18,939 nucleotides of DNA from DATAFO01 sp046728935 (lineage in GTDB: Bacteria > Actinomycetota > Thermoleophilia > Solirubrobacterales > 70-9): positions 1 to 18,939 of the forward strand of contig JBKPFS010000122.1 of NCBI GenBank assembly GCA_046728935.1, in the 5' to 3' direction. The stretch's first letter is position 1. Each line of letters starts with the position of its first letter. The position numbers and the translations under genes are program-made. The notes under the pieces were generated by a model, which did not search any database, had not been told where the DNA came from, and saw nothing but the letters and a program-made list of their open reading frames with translations. Positions 8,537-16,218 of the stretch are shown one piece after another.

Positions 8537-9946
8537 CTACCCGCCCGGCGTCCAGAGCTCGCCGGGCTTGCTCGCCGGCTGCGGCTCGCCCTCGGCCCCG
8601 ACGCGCTCCTGCTCGCCCTTCTCGGGGGTCCAGATCGCCTCCCGAGCAGCCGCCTGCTCCACCGGGATCGGCTTCGCCGTCTCGACCACCAGATCCGCGG
8701 CCTTTCGCAGCCGCACCTCCTCGCGCAGAGGCGCGTCGCGGCCGGAGTCGCGGAGTCGGGCAAGCAGCCGCTGCGGTGCCTCCGCCCCGTCCCCCGGGCC
8801 CAGAGCCTCGATCAGCTCCTCGTCGGAGACCTCGATTCCCTCGGCGTCCGCGATCGTGGCCAGCGTGGCCTCGCGGCGCAGCGCCCGCTCGGCGTCGGGC
8901 TCGGCCTCGTCGATCAGCTGGTGGCGGTCCTTGCCCTGCATCCGGGCGTAGCTCGCCGGATCGATGCCCCGGGCGGCCAGCTGGCGCTCGACGCGCTCCC
9001 ACATCTCGTGTGCGCGGGCGTGGACGAGCTCCTTGGGCGTCTCCACCTGTGCGGCCGCGGCCGCGGCGTCGATGGCCGCGTCCCGGAAGGCCGCCTCAGC
9101 CTGACTGGAGAGCGCCTCCGCGATCCGGCCCTCGATGTGGGCCCGCAGCTCGTCCAGGGTGTCGAACTCCGAGGCCTCCGCCGCGAATTCGTCGTCGAGA
9201 TCGGGGAGGCTCTTCTCGCGTACCTCCTTCACCGTGACCGCGAAGGTCGCCGTCTTCCCGGCGAGCTCCTCGGGCCGGTGATCGTCGGGGAACGTCACCT
9301 CCACCTCGAGCTCGTCGCCGGCCGAGGCTCCGGTAAGCGCCTGGTCGAACTCCGGCAGCAGGCCCTCGCGCCCGAGCTCGACCAGGAAGTCGCGCGCCTC
9401 CGAGCCCTCGAACGGCTCGCCGTCGATCGTGCCCGCGAAGTCGATCAGCACCACGTCGCCCTCCGCTGCGGGCCGCTCGACCGGCGACAGGCTGGCGAAG
9501 CCCTCGCGCAGGCGGTCGAGCTCGGCCTGTACCGCCTCCTCAGGCACCTCGACCTCGGGCTTGCCGACCTCGAGGCCCTTGTACTCGCCCAGCTCGGCGC
9601 GCGGCCGCACCCCGACCTCGATCGAGAACTCGAGCCCTTGGCCCTCCTCCGGGAGGTCCGGGACGTCGAGCTTGGGATCGCCGACCGGGTTGATCCCGGC
9701 ATCGAGAACGGCGCGCTCGTACCACTCGGGGAGCGCCTCGCGCAGCGCCTGCTCGAGGACCGCCTCGCGGCCCACGCGCTGGATCACGAGTGCGGCGGGA
9801 ACCTTGCCCTTGCGAAAGCCGGGGACCCTCATCTCGCCCGCCAGCTCGCGGGCTGCGCGCTCCATCCGCTTCGCCAGGGCGTCGGGCTCGATGCCCACGT
9901 CGACCCGGACGCGGGACTCCGGCAGCTCGGTGACCTCGGTCTTCAT
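8537..9946 (-). CDS. tig: Trigger factor (ribosome-associated chaperone/prolyl isomerase)
   Basis: Trigger factor binds the ribosome exit site and assists nascent chains. Residues 1 to about 130 form the ribosome-binding domain with the signature GFRKGKVP (43-50). The FKBP-type isomerase domain follows, visible as GDVVLIDFAGTIDGEPFEG and LPEFDQALTGASAGDELEV. The rest is the long helical C-domain. The 469 residues are slightly long because of a polar tail ending in ELWTPGG after EAIWTPEKGEQERVG. The ATG at 9946 overlaps the stop of a 49-aa gene (ATGA), so its translation is probably coupled. It precedes clpP, the standard order. Confidence 0.96.
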   Translation of the reverse strand: MKTEVTELPESRVRVDVGIEPDALAKRMERAARELAGEMRVPGFRKGKVPAALVIQRVGREAVLEQALREALPEWYERAVLDAGINPVGDPKLDVPDLPEEGQGLEFSIEVGVRPRAELGEYKGLEVGKPEVEVPEEAVQAELDRLREGFASLSPVERPAAEGDVVLIDFAGTIDGEPFEGSEARDFLVELGREGLLPEFDQALTGASAGDELEVEVTFPDDHRPEELAGKTATFAVTVKEVREKSLPDLDDEFAAEASEFDTLDELRAHIEGRIAEALSSQAEAAFRDAAIDAAAAAAQVETPKELVHARAHEMWERVERQLAARGIDPASYARMQGKDRHQLIDEAEPDAERALRREATLATIADAEGIEVSDEELIEALGPGDGAEAPQRLLARLRDSGRDAPLREEVRLRKAADLVVETAKPIPVEQAAAREAIWTPEKGEQERVGAEGEPQPASKPGELWTPGG

Positions 9947-10092
9947 CGGCGCCCAACCTTAGAGAGCCTTCCGCCCGCCCACCGAAGCCAGGCCCCGCCG
10001 AGGTCCCACCAGAAGGCGACGAACCGCCCCACCGGGCCGGTCACGAGCCAGGCCAGGGCGCGATCGCGAGCGCGGAGGGCGTGCTGCGTCAC
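9943..10092 (-). CDS. 49-aa Trp-rich small protein, coupled to tig
   Basis: GTG at 10092 to TGA at 9943 encodes 49 residues with a basic N-terminus (TQHALRARDR), a hydrophobic Trp-rich core (ALAWLVTGPVGRFVAFWWDL, then GGAWLRWAGG) and a basic tail. Its start lies three bases after the stop of the upstream spermidine-synthase-like gene, and its stop overlaps the tig start (ATGA). Third codon positions are almost all G or C. Together these make it a convincing gene despite its size. The composition suggests a membrane-associated or amphipathic protein. I recall similar short sequences in actinobacteria but no function. Its job, if linked to trigger factor, is unknown. Confidence 0.75.
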   Translation of the reverse strand: MTQHALRARDRALAWLVTGPVGRFVAFWWDLGGAWLRWAGGRLSKVGRR

Positions 10093-10095
10093 CGT

Positions 10096-11589
10096 CTACC
10101 GGTCGGCCGCGTAGCCGAGGATCGAGCGATCGACGAGCCACTCGACCGGAGCGCGGTCGTCCGTGTACACGGTGCCGCCCTCGAGGCGGGGTCCCAGCCG
10201 GGCGGCGTCGATCCGGGCCAGGCCCGCCAGCTCATCCGGGAGCCCGTGCGCGGCGTGCAAAAGCCGGGCGGCCGACGCGGGCGCGTCGGTGCCGACGAGC
10301 AGGGTGTTGGTCTGCTCGGCGGGGTCGCGAAGGACGGTCGCGAACACGTCATCCATCGTCGCGCCCATCACCTGCTCGAAGTCGTCGCTTCCCTCCGGAT
10401 GCCCGGCGTTGACGATCACCATGCCGCCCGGGGCAAGCCGATCGCGGGCGAGCTCGAAGAACTCGCGCGTCGCCAGGTAGAACGGGATGTAGGGCTGGCG
10501 GTAGGCGTCGATCACGATCACGTCGTAGCCGCCGTCGGAGCGCCGCAGCCAGGGGCGGGCGTCCTCGTTGAACACGGTCAGGTTCGGGTTCGAGCCCATG
10601 TCGAAGTAGCGGCGACCGACGTCCTCCAGCTCGGGATCGATCTCCACCCCGTCGACCTCGGTGGCCGGGAAGTATTGGCCGTAGGACCTCGCGATCGTGC
10701 CCGCGGCGTTGCCGAGCACCGCGATCCGCGCCGGCGACTCGCGAAGCGCCGTGAACGGGAGGGTGAGGAAGCTGTCCCAGTAGTCCGAGGTCAGGAAGCT
10801 GCCCGGCCGGTAGAGGGAGTGCACGGCCTGCCCCTCGTTCAGCTCCAAGGCGATGTCGCCGTCGGGCTGCTCGACGACGCGGATGTACTGGAGCCGGGAC
10901 TCGTCCTCGAACAGCAGCCTGCCGTCGCCGGCCGCCTTCACCGTGCCCACGGGAAGCGCGATCACCCCGGCCAGCGCCACGGGCACGGCGGCGTAGCGCC
11001 ATCCGAGCCCGGCCGTGGCGACGAGGGCCAGCGCGACCGCGAAGGTCAAAAACGTCCGCTGGGTTCCCGCGAACGGGATCAGCACGAGCGCGGCGAGCAT
11101 CGTGCCGAGCAGCGATCCGACCGTCGAGATCGCGTACAGGCGGCCCGCTACCCGGCCGGCGTGCTCCACGTCGGGAACCGCGATCCGAAGCGCCCACGGC
11201 GAGCACGTGCCGAGGACGACGATCGGGACCCCGATCAGGACCAGGACCGCGACCAGGGAGCCCACGAAGGCCCCCGCCTCGATCTCGTCGAGGGCGTCGA
11301 CCGAGACGTCGAGGAACGGCTGAGCCACGAAGGGGACGGCCGCGAGCAGGACGGCGCCGACCACCATCGCCAGGCAGAGGTCGCGCGAGCGGGGGTGGCT
11401 GTCGCCCAGCCTCCCGCCGAGCCAGTAGCCCACCGAGAGCGCGACCAGCACGACGCCGATCGTGTTCGCCCAAACGATCGTCGAGGCGCCGAAGAACGGG
11501 GCGAGAAGGCGTGCCGCCGCGATCTCGGCGCCGAGGCTCGCGGTGCCGACGACGAACACGAGCAGGTAGAGGAACCGGTTGTGGCTCAA
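10096..11589 (-). CDS. Fused membrane-transporter-like/spermidine-synthase-like protein
   Basis: The 497 residues form two halves. Residues 1 to about 220 contain around seven hydrophobic segments, the transporter-like N-terminal part found in 'fused MFS/spermidine synthase' proteins. The C-terminal half has the Rossmann methyltransferase-like core: IAVLGNAAGTIARSYGQY, the acidic VDGVEIDPELE and YDVIVIDAYRQPYIPFYL, ending in TVYTDDRAPVEWL. By family knowledge the fold is that of polyamine aminopropyltransferases. The usual YHE..L.H region reads YWDSFLTLPFTAL here, so real spermidine synthase activity is doubtful. It starts with TTG at 11589, which overlaps the ctaG stop (TTGA). It precedes the 49-aa gene by three bases. 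Confidence 0.88.
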   Translation of the reverse strand: MSHNRFLYLLVFVVGTASLGAEIAAARLLAPFFGASTIVWANTIGVVLVALSVGYWLGGRLGDSHPRSRDLCLAMVVGAVLLAAVPFVAQPFLDVSVDALDEIEAGAFVGSLVAVLVLIGVPIVVLGTCSPWALRIAVPDVEHAGRVAGRLYAISTVGSLLGTMLAALVLIPFAGTQRTFLTFAVALALVATAGLGWRYAAVPVALAGVIALPVGTVKAAGDGRLLFEDESRLQYIRVVEQPDGDIALELNEGQAVHSLYRPGSFLTSDYWDSFLTLPFTALRESPARIAVLGNAAGTIARSYGQYFPATEVDGVEIDPELEDVGRRYFDMGSNPNLTVFNEDARPWLRRSDGGYDVIVIDAYRQPYIPFYLATREFFELARDRLAPGGMVIVNAGHPEGSDDFEQVMGATMDDVFATVLRDPAEQTNTLLVGTDAPASAARLLHAAHGLPDELAGLARIDAARLGPRLEGGTVYTDDRAPVEWLVDRSILGYAADR

Positions 11590-12470
11590 GAGCGTTTGAG
11601 GCGCTCCTCGAGGCGCGCCGCGTGGCCCGCGGCGACCGCTCGGGCCGCCCGCGCCTCGTCGAGCGGCACGCCGCGCTCGCGCGCGAGGTCGAGCAGGCGC
11701 TGCTTCTCGGTGTCTCGCTCGGCCCAGCGCAACAGCACCAAGCAGAGCACGCCGAGGGTGACGAGGCCGCCCTCGCCCATCATGATCGCCCCGGCGATCC
11801 CCTGGTCGGTCAGCGGGCTGATGTCCCAGTAGTCGTCGCCGGCCTCATAGACGGGATAGAGCACCGTGCCCGACCACATCAGCACGTTGCCGAGCCCCGC
11901 GGATGCGAGGCGGGCGACAGCGGTGTAGCCGAGCTGGGCGCCGCCGCCGAACCACGCCGGCGCCGGCAGCGGGCCGAGAACCGGCATCCACAGCAGCACG
12001 CCGAAGCCGATGAAGCAGGCGTGCTCGAGCGCGTGCAGCGCCTCGTGGTCGACCGCACCCTCGTAGAGCGCCGGGAGGTGCCAGAGGTAGAGGTTGGCGA
12101 TCCAGAGCGGCAGCGCGATCCAGGGCAGCATCAGTACCTGGAGCCGGTCGAAGAGCCGGATCGCGAGCACCGGCTGGAGCAGCGACCGCGTGAGCCCGAG
12201 GACGATCAGGATGCCCGCGAGGTCGCCGATCAGGAGGTGCTGGGTCATGTGCGCGAGGAGCAGCTCCGACCCGAGGTGGGCGAGCGGCGAGATCAGGGCG
12301 ACGGCGATCAGCGCCATGCCGCCGGCGAAGCACCCGAGCCGCCACGCGGGGACCGGGCGTCCCTCGCGGGCGAGCGACGCCGCGCGGAGCGCGTAGGCCG
12401 AGGCGACCGCGGTCAGCGCGGCGACCTGGAGCGGCTCGAACACACCGCCGCCGACGTGCGCGAGGGGCAT
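11586..12470 (-). CDS. ctaG: Cytochrome c oxidase assembly factor, CtaG/caa3 type
   Basis: This polytopic membrane protein has about seven hydrophobic segments and the hallmarks of the CtaG_Caa3 family: LLAHMTQHLLIGDLAG, IANLYLWHLPALYEGAVDH, HALEHACFIGFGVLLWMPVLG and a C-terminal MMGEGGLVTLGVLCLVLLRW helix. By family knowledge it helps assemble the CuA/caa3-type oxidase. It is distinct from the other protein called CtaG (Cox11). A charged cytoplasmic tail of about 45 residues follows. The ATG at 12470 is chosen; a TTG three codons upstream (12479) is less likely. It begins a tight run of genes leading to tig and clpP, with a TACGCT promoter-like box about eight bases before the ATG. No oxidase subunit gene is nearby. 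Confidence 0.9.
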   Translation of the reverse strand: MPLAHVGGGVFEPLQVAALTAVASAYALRAASLAREGRPVPAWRLGCFAGGMALIAVALISPLAHLGSELLLAHMTQHLLIGDLAGILIVLGLTRSLLQPVLAIRLFDRLQVLMLPWIALPLWIANLYLWHLPALYEGAVDHEALHALEHACFIGFGVLLWMPVLGPLPAPAWFGGGAQLGYTAVARLASAGLGNVLMWSGTVLYPVYEAGDDYWDISPLTDQGIAGAIMMGEGGLVTLGVLCLVLLRWAERDTEKQRLLDLARERGVPLDEARAARAVAAGHAARLEERLKRS

Positions 12471-12491
12471 ATGCGGCAAGCGTAGGCGACC

Positions 12492-12540
12492 GGCGATTCC
12501 GAGCGCCAGGCAGGATGCCGGCCGGCGCGTAGGAATCGCC
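12492..12540. terminator. Long compound inverted repeat between corA and ctaG
   Basis: GGCGATTCC (12492-12500) pairs perfectly with GGAATCGCC (12532-12540). Inside it GCGCC (12503-12507) pairs with GGCGC (12524-12528), and GGCA with TGCC caps the top. The whole would be a stacked hairpin of about 18 base pairs. It starts just after the corA stop and ends about 20 bases before the ctaG start on the minus strand. It could terminate corA or act as a ctaG leader. There is no U-tract. Confidence 0.6.
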
Positions 12541-12554
12541 GCATTTGTTCGGCG

Positions 12555-13526
12555 CTACAGCCAGCGGATGCGGCGGAAGAAGCTGTAGAGGACGAGCACG
12601 GCGACCAGCATCAGGGCGAGCGCCGTCGGGTAGCCCCAGGGCTCGGTCAGCTCGGGCATGTCCGCGAAGTTCATGCCCCAGATCGAGGCCAGGAACGTTG
12701 GCACCGCGATGATCGCCGCGTAGGCCGAGATCTGCCGGACCACCACGTTCTGACGCACGCTCACCAGCGTCAGATTGGCCTCGAGGATCGAGGTCAGGAG
12801 CTCGCGCTGGGAGTGGACCTGCTCGTCGATCCGCCGCGCGTGATCGGCCACGTCGCGCAGAAAGCGTCGCAGGACGTCGCTGATCTGGGGAAAGGCGCCG
12901 CGCTCGAACGCCTCCAGGGGGCCGAGAAGCGGGAAGACGGCGCGGTGGAACTCGATCACCTCGCGCTTCAAGAAGTAGATCCGCTGGGTCGAGTCCGCGT
13001 GCGTGTCGAAGATCTCCTGCTCGACCTCCTCGATGTCGTTGTCGATGCCGTCGACCACCGGGGCGTAGTCGTCGACGACCTTGTCGAGGATTGCCCAGAC
13101 GATCGCGGCCGGCCCCTCGCGCAGGAGATCCGGCCGGCCCTCGAGTTGCTGCCGCGCGGGCCCCAGCTCGCTCGCTTCGCCACGCCGGACGGTGATCACG
13201 TACCCGGACCCGATGAAGATGTGGATCTCGCCGAAGTCCACCTCCTCGCGATCGTCGTCGTAGCGCGCCGTCCGCAGGACGATGAAGTACGAGTCGTCGT
13301 AGTCCTCGAGCTTCGGTCGCTGGTGAGCCTGCTCCGCGTCCTCGATCGCGAGCTCGTGCAGGCCGAAGGCGACGCGTGCCCGCTCGAGCTCCTCGTTGTC
13401 TGGCTCGTACAGGCCGAGCCAGACGAATTCGCCCTCGCCCCTGGCGGCCTTCGCTGCCTCCTCGATATCGAGGGGAGGCTCGTGCTGGCGCACACCATCG
13501 CGGTAGTGCGCGGAATCGATGATCAC
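12555..13526 (-). CDS. corA: CorA-family divalent metal ion transporter
   Basis: This is a pentameric channel-type transporter for Mg2+ or related ions in the inner membrane. The 323 residues show a large soluble N-terminal domain (for example LEDYDDSYFIVLRTARYDDD and EIHIFIGSGYVITVRRG), a long helix region (RRIDEQVHSQRELLTSILEA), and two C-terminal membrane helices with the signature GMN in ASIWGMNFADMPELTEPWG. The basic end RRIRWL is also typical. I place the start at GTG 13526, giving VIIDSAHYRDG, a standard CorA opening. The open frame extends to 13820, but that part is low-complexity Arg-rich sequence and overlaps the HD gene. It is preceded by the HD hydrolase and lemA in the same direction. 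Confidence 0.92.
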   Translation of the reverse strand: MIIDSAHYRDGVRQHEPPLDIEEAAKAARGEGEFVWLGLYEPDNEELERARVAFGLHELAIEDAEQAHQRPKLEDYDDSYFIVLRTARYDDDREEVDFGEIHIFIGSGYVITVRRGEASELGPARQQLEGRPDLLREGPAAIVWAILDKVVDDYAPVVDGIDNDIEEVEQEIFDTHADSTQRIYFLKREVIEFHRAVFPLLGPLEAFERGAFPQISDVLRRFLRDVADHARRIDEQVHSQRELLTSILEANLTLVSVRQNVVVRQISAYAAIIAVPTFLASIWGMNFADMPELTEPWGYPTALALMLVAVLVLYSFFRRIRWL

Positions 13527-13595
13527 GCGAATGAGTTCAGCCCCAGCCGCCCGCCTCCTGCCGCCGACCGGCCGCTTGCGATCGGCGCGGATGCC

Positions 13596-13609
13596 GCCCG
13601 CCGACGGGC
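13596..13609 (-). terminator. Short hairpin after the HD hydrolase stop
   Basis: GCCCG and CGGGC pair around four bases directly after the HD-gene TGA on the minus strand. There is no U-tract, so it is a weak terminator or attenuator candidate within the 83-base gap to corA. Confidence 0.25.
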
Positions 13610-14245
13610 TCAGCCAACGCGGGCGCGAGCGACGTCGCGCCGCTCCCGCCGCTCGGCCTCGAAGGCCGAGAGCTCGTCCCTGAGACGATCGACGAGGGCG
13701 AAGTCGGGCGCGACCCGCTCGGCCATCTCGAGATCGCCGTTCCAGGCGCGCACCCTGGCGTCGAGCGTGGGTGCCTTGAAGTGGTCGACCGCTCGCTCGC
13801 CCACCTCCGCGTACACGCAACGCCAGTCATGCAGGTTGGCGAGCTTGTCGGCGACGTAGACCGCGGTGGCCTCGCGGCCGGCGCCCTCGACCTCGTCGCG
13901 AAGCGCGCCCTTGCGACGCTCCCAGTCGGGGATCGAGGGATCCTCGGTGAGGGCCGCCACCAGCTCGCCCACCTCGACCCCGAAGGCTTCGACGACGTCG
14001 CCGACGGTCAGCCCCGAGTCCTCGACAACGTCGTGGAGGAGCCCGGCGACGATCGTCGGCTCCGCGCACCCCTCATCACGGAGCAGCTCGGCGACCTGCA
14101 CGGGATGGTCGAGGTAGGGCCTGCCGCCGCCGCCTCGCGTCTGTCCCTCATGCGCGCTTCGGGCGACGAAGTAGGCGAGGCTCAGCGGCTCCGATTCGAG
14201 CACGAAGGCGGGCGGCTGGGAGCCCGGATCCGGATATCCAGCCAC
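13610..14245 (-). CDS. HD-domain hydrolase of the Rel/SpoT (MESH1-like) type
   Basis: This 211-residue protein consists of a Rel/SpoT-type HD domain without synthetase or TGS domains. The motif series is complete: AHEGQTR (His32), YLDHPVQVAELL (His47), GLLHDVVEDSG (His71, Asp72, Glu75, Asp76) and VADKLANL (Asp133). In the family these residues bind Mn2+ and support hydrolysis of (p)ppGpp or related nucleotides; small stand-alone versions are called MESH1-like or SAH. The C-terminal 50 residues are an extra helical tail. The start is GTG at 14245, twelve bases after the lemA stop, so it is probably co-transcribed with lemA. The substrate is inferred, not proven. Confidence 0.88.
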   Translation of the reverse strand: MAGYPDPGSQPPAFVLESEPLSLAYFVARSAHEGQTRGGGGRPYLDHPVQVAELLRDEGCAEPTIVAGLLHDVVEDSGLTVGDVVEAFGVEVGELVAALTEDPSIPDWERRKGALRDEVEGAGREATAVYVADKLANLHDWRCVYAEVGERAVDHFKAPTLDARVRAWNGDLEMAERVAPDFALVDRLRDELSAFEAERRERRDVARARVG

Positions 14246-14257
14246 CCCTGCGCCGCG

Positions 14258-14893
14258 CTACGGCGCCGGGGCCGGGGGCTCGGTTGCGGGCGGAGTGGCC
14301 GGGGGCTCGGGGCTCGGGGGGCCCGCCGCGGGCGGCTGGGTGAACGAGACCTCGGGCACAGCCCGGTCGCCCGCGTCCTCGATCTCGAAGAACTCCCGCG
14401 GCGTGAAGCCGCCGGCGTTGGCGATGACCGAGTTCGGAAAGACCTGGATCTTCGTGTTGTAGGCCTGGACGTTCGAGTTGTAGATCCGGCGCGAGGCCTG
14501 GATCTCGTCCTCGAGCTCGCTCAGGTTGCGGGTCAGCTGCTGGAAGTTCTCCGTCGCCCGCAGCTCGGGGTACTGCTCCGCGACCACGCGCAGCCCACCG
14601 AGCGCCTGGCTCAGCATGCCCTCGGCGCGGCTCGCCTCGGCAGGCCCGGACGCCTGCATCGCGGCCGCGCGAGCCCGGGTGACCCTCTCGAAGGTCTCGC
14701 GCTCGTGCTGCGCATAGCCCTTCACGGCCTCGACCAGGTTGGGCACGAGATCGTGGCGGCGCTTGAGCTGGACGTCGATCCCCGACCACGCCTCGTCGAC
14801 TCGGTTGCGCGAGCCGATGATCGAGTTGCGGACCAGGATGAAGGTCAGCGCCAGCAGAACAACGACGCCGATCACGATCCAGACTACGGTCAT
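14258..14893 (-). CDS. lemA: LemA family protein
   Basis: The 211 residues begin with a membrane helix (about 2-22). The conserved LemA helical region follows: NRVDEAWSGIDVQLKRRHDL, VPNLVEAVKGYAQHE, ENFQQLTRNLSELEDEI and RRIYNSNVQAYNTKIQVFPN. The last 28 residues are a Pro/Ala-rich tail, a low-complexity extension beyond the usual domain end. The ATG at 14893 has a good Shine-Dalgarno (AGAGG about seven bases upstream). LemA proteins are membrane-anchored and of unclear function. It lies directly upstream of the HD hydrolase in the same direction. Confidence 0.93.
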   Translation of the reverse strand: MTVVWIVIGVVVLLALTFILVRNSIIGSRNRVDEAWSGIDVQLKRRHDLVPNLVEAVKGYAQHERETFERVTRARAAAMQASGPAEASRAEGMLSQALGGLRVVAEQYPELRATENFQQLTRNLSELEDEIQASRRIYNSNVQAYNTKIQVFPNSVIANAGGFTPREFFEIEDAGDRAVPEVSFTQPPAAGPPSPEPPATPPATEPPAPAP

Positions 14894-15032
14894 CTAAAGC
14901 CTCTTCTCCCCTGGGAGTGGGTTCGTTCAGCAGCACTTTCTACCACGCCGATGATGAAGGCACGGGACAGCGGCGGCCGGCGGGAGCGGGAATCGTGATC
15001 TTCGCAACGACCTCGCCGAGTGTCCGCGTGGC

Positions 15033-15650
15033 TCAGTCCTCGAGCGCGCCCTCGAAGCGCAGCAGCCACTCCTTCATCTCGGGCCCGCCTCCGTACTGGC
15101 CGATATCGCCGCCCGCGCGGAGCACGCGATGGCAGGGGACGACGATCGGGATCGGGTTGTGGCCCAGCGCGCTTCCCGCGGCCCGGTAGGCGCGAGGGTT
15201 GCCCGCCTCGGCCGCCATCTCGGCGTACGTCGCGGTGGCCCCGAAGGGCAGCTTCGCCGTGGCCCGAAGGACGCGCCGGTAGAAGTCCGTCGTGGTCAGT
15301 CGCCAGTCGAGCGACAGCTCGAACTCCTGTCGGCGGCCGCCGAAGTACTCGTCGAGTTCGCGGCGCTCGCGGTCGACTCGCGAGGGCAGCTCGAGCAGGC
15401 GGGGCGACAGATCGGCCGCCAGCCGCTCGAGCGTCTCGTCCACCGAGTCGTTCGGGAGCATCACGCGGACCAGGCCGCGGTCGGTGGCAGCGACCATCGC
15501 CGTCCCGAGTGGAGTGTCGAGCGTCGCGTAAGCGATGTCCACCAGGCCCTCCTTCGCCGCCCGCTCGGCGAGCCGGCGCGTGGCCTCAGCCGCCTCCGCG
15601 GGATCGGGCCGAAGCGCCCCTCTGATCGTCCTCTCGTCGATGCTGGTCAT
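15033..15650 (-). CDS. Methylated-DNA-[protein]-cysteine S-methyltransferase (O6-alkylguanine repair)
   Basis: This suicide repair protein transfers alkyl groups from DNA to its own cysteine. The active site is PCHRV with Cys173, followed by GGDIGQYGGGPEMKEWLL, which matches the usual G.L.GY.GG...K..LL. The Ada/MGMT DNA-binding region (FYRRVLRATAKLPFGATATY then AEMAAEAGNPRAYRAAG) is intact. Residues 1 to about 38 are an extra charged helical segment before the catalytic-fold start (IAYATLDTPLGTAMVAAT). The ATG at 15650 overlaps the stop of the sigma-factor gene (ATGA), so the two are translated as a pair. The frame stays open upstream to 16316, but that is the shadow of the sigma gene. Confidence 0.93.
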   Translation of the reverse strand: MTSIDERTIRGALRPDPAEAAEATRRLAERAAKEGLVDIAYATLDTPLGTAMVAATDRGLVRVMLPNDSVDETLERLAADLSPRLLELPSRVDRERRELDEYFGGRRQEFELSLDWRLTTTDFYRRVLRATAKLPFGATATYAEMAAEAGNPRAYRAAGSALGHNPIPIVVPCHRVLRAGGDIGQYGGGPEMKEWLLRFEGALED

Positions 15651-16135
15651 CGCTTGTCCTCCTGTTCGATCATGGCGCGCAGGTTGCGAAGTCCATCGTG
15701 GACGCGCCTGCGCGCCGCGTCCTCTGAGCAGTCGAGCGCCGCGGCGATCTCGGCGTAGGGCAGGTCGGCCGCGTAGCGAAGGGCCACCGCGGCGCGCTGG
15801 GCCTGGCTGAGCTCGGCGACGGCGCTCCAGATCTCCCCCGCCCCCGGATCGGGGTCCTCGACGCCGACCTCGGGCAGCTCGCCGCGCGGCTCCGGCCGGC
15901 GCTGGCGCGAGCGGTGGTGGTCGATCGCCTTGCGACGGGCGATCGTCATCACCCAGGCGCGCGGGTGGCGCCCATCCACGCGTCGGTAGGCGCGCAGCGC
16001 GGCCAGGAATGTCTCCTGGAAGCAATCGTCCGCATCGTTCGGGCCGACCATCGCTCGCAGGAACGCGAGCACGGCCTCGCGGTGCTCGTCGATGAAGGCC
16101 TGAAACGGCGGCTGGGTCGCTGCCATCGTCGTCAT
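15647..16135 (-). CDS. ECF-type sigma-70 family RNA polymerase sigma factor
   Basis: The 162 residues contain sigma region 2 (about 10-75, with NDADDCFQETFLAALRAYRR and HPRAWVMTIARRKAIDHHR) and region 4 (about 105-158, LSQAQRAAVALRYAADLPYA then EIAAALDCSEDAARRRVHDG). No region 1 or 3 is present, as in ECF sigma factors. It is the first gene of a two-gene unit, since its TGA overlaps the MGMT start. No anti-sigma gene is recognisable on either side, so control may come from the MGMT protein itself or from transcription. The ATG at 16135 is used; ATG 16126 is an alternative. It diverges from a small exported protein gene. Confidence 0.92.
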   Translation of the reverse strand: MTTMAATQPPFQAFIDEHREAVLAFLRAMVGPNDADDCFQETFLAALRAYRRVDGRHPRAWVMTIARRKAIDHHRSRQRRPEPRGELPEVGVEDPDPGAGEIWSAVAELSQAQRAAVALRYAADLPYAEIAAALDCSEDAARRRVHDGLRNLRAMIEQEDKR

Positions 16136-16218
16136 CCAACAGAGAAACGCCGCGAGGCGCGGAAACGTGAGCTGTGCATAGACTCGATGTCACTTGTGGT
16201 CGACGGCAGGAGGCAGAG
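16136..16218. promoter_or_regulatory. Divergent promoter region, sigma factor/exported protein
   Basis: These 83 bases separate two divergent start codons. On the plus strand TAGACTCG lies at 16179-16186 and a strong Shine-Dalgarno AGGAGG at 16208-16213, five bases before the ATG at 16219. GGAAAC at 16161-16166 resembles an ECF-type -35 element and lies 12 bases before the TAGACT, so it would not fit that box as a standard pair. Confidence 0.45.

Noticed and set aside
7824..9002. 392-codon minus-strand frame across clpP and tig
   Set aside because: It is a shadow frame with low-complexity composition; the real frames have clear ClpP and trigger factor motifs.
13527..13820. 98-codon N-terminal extension of CorA
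   Set aside because: It is Arg/Gly-rich low complexity, overlaps the HD gene, and CorA homology begins at the GTG 13526.
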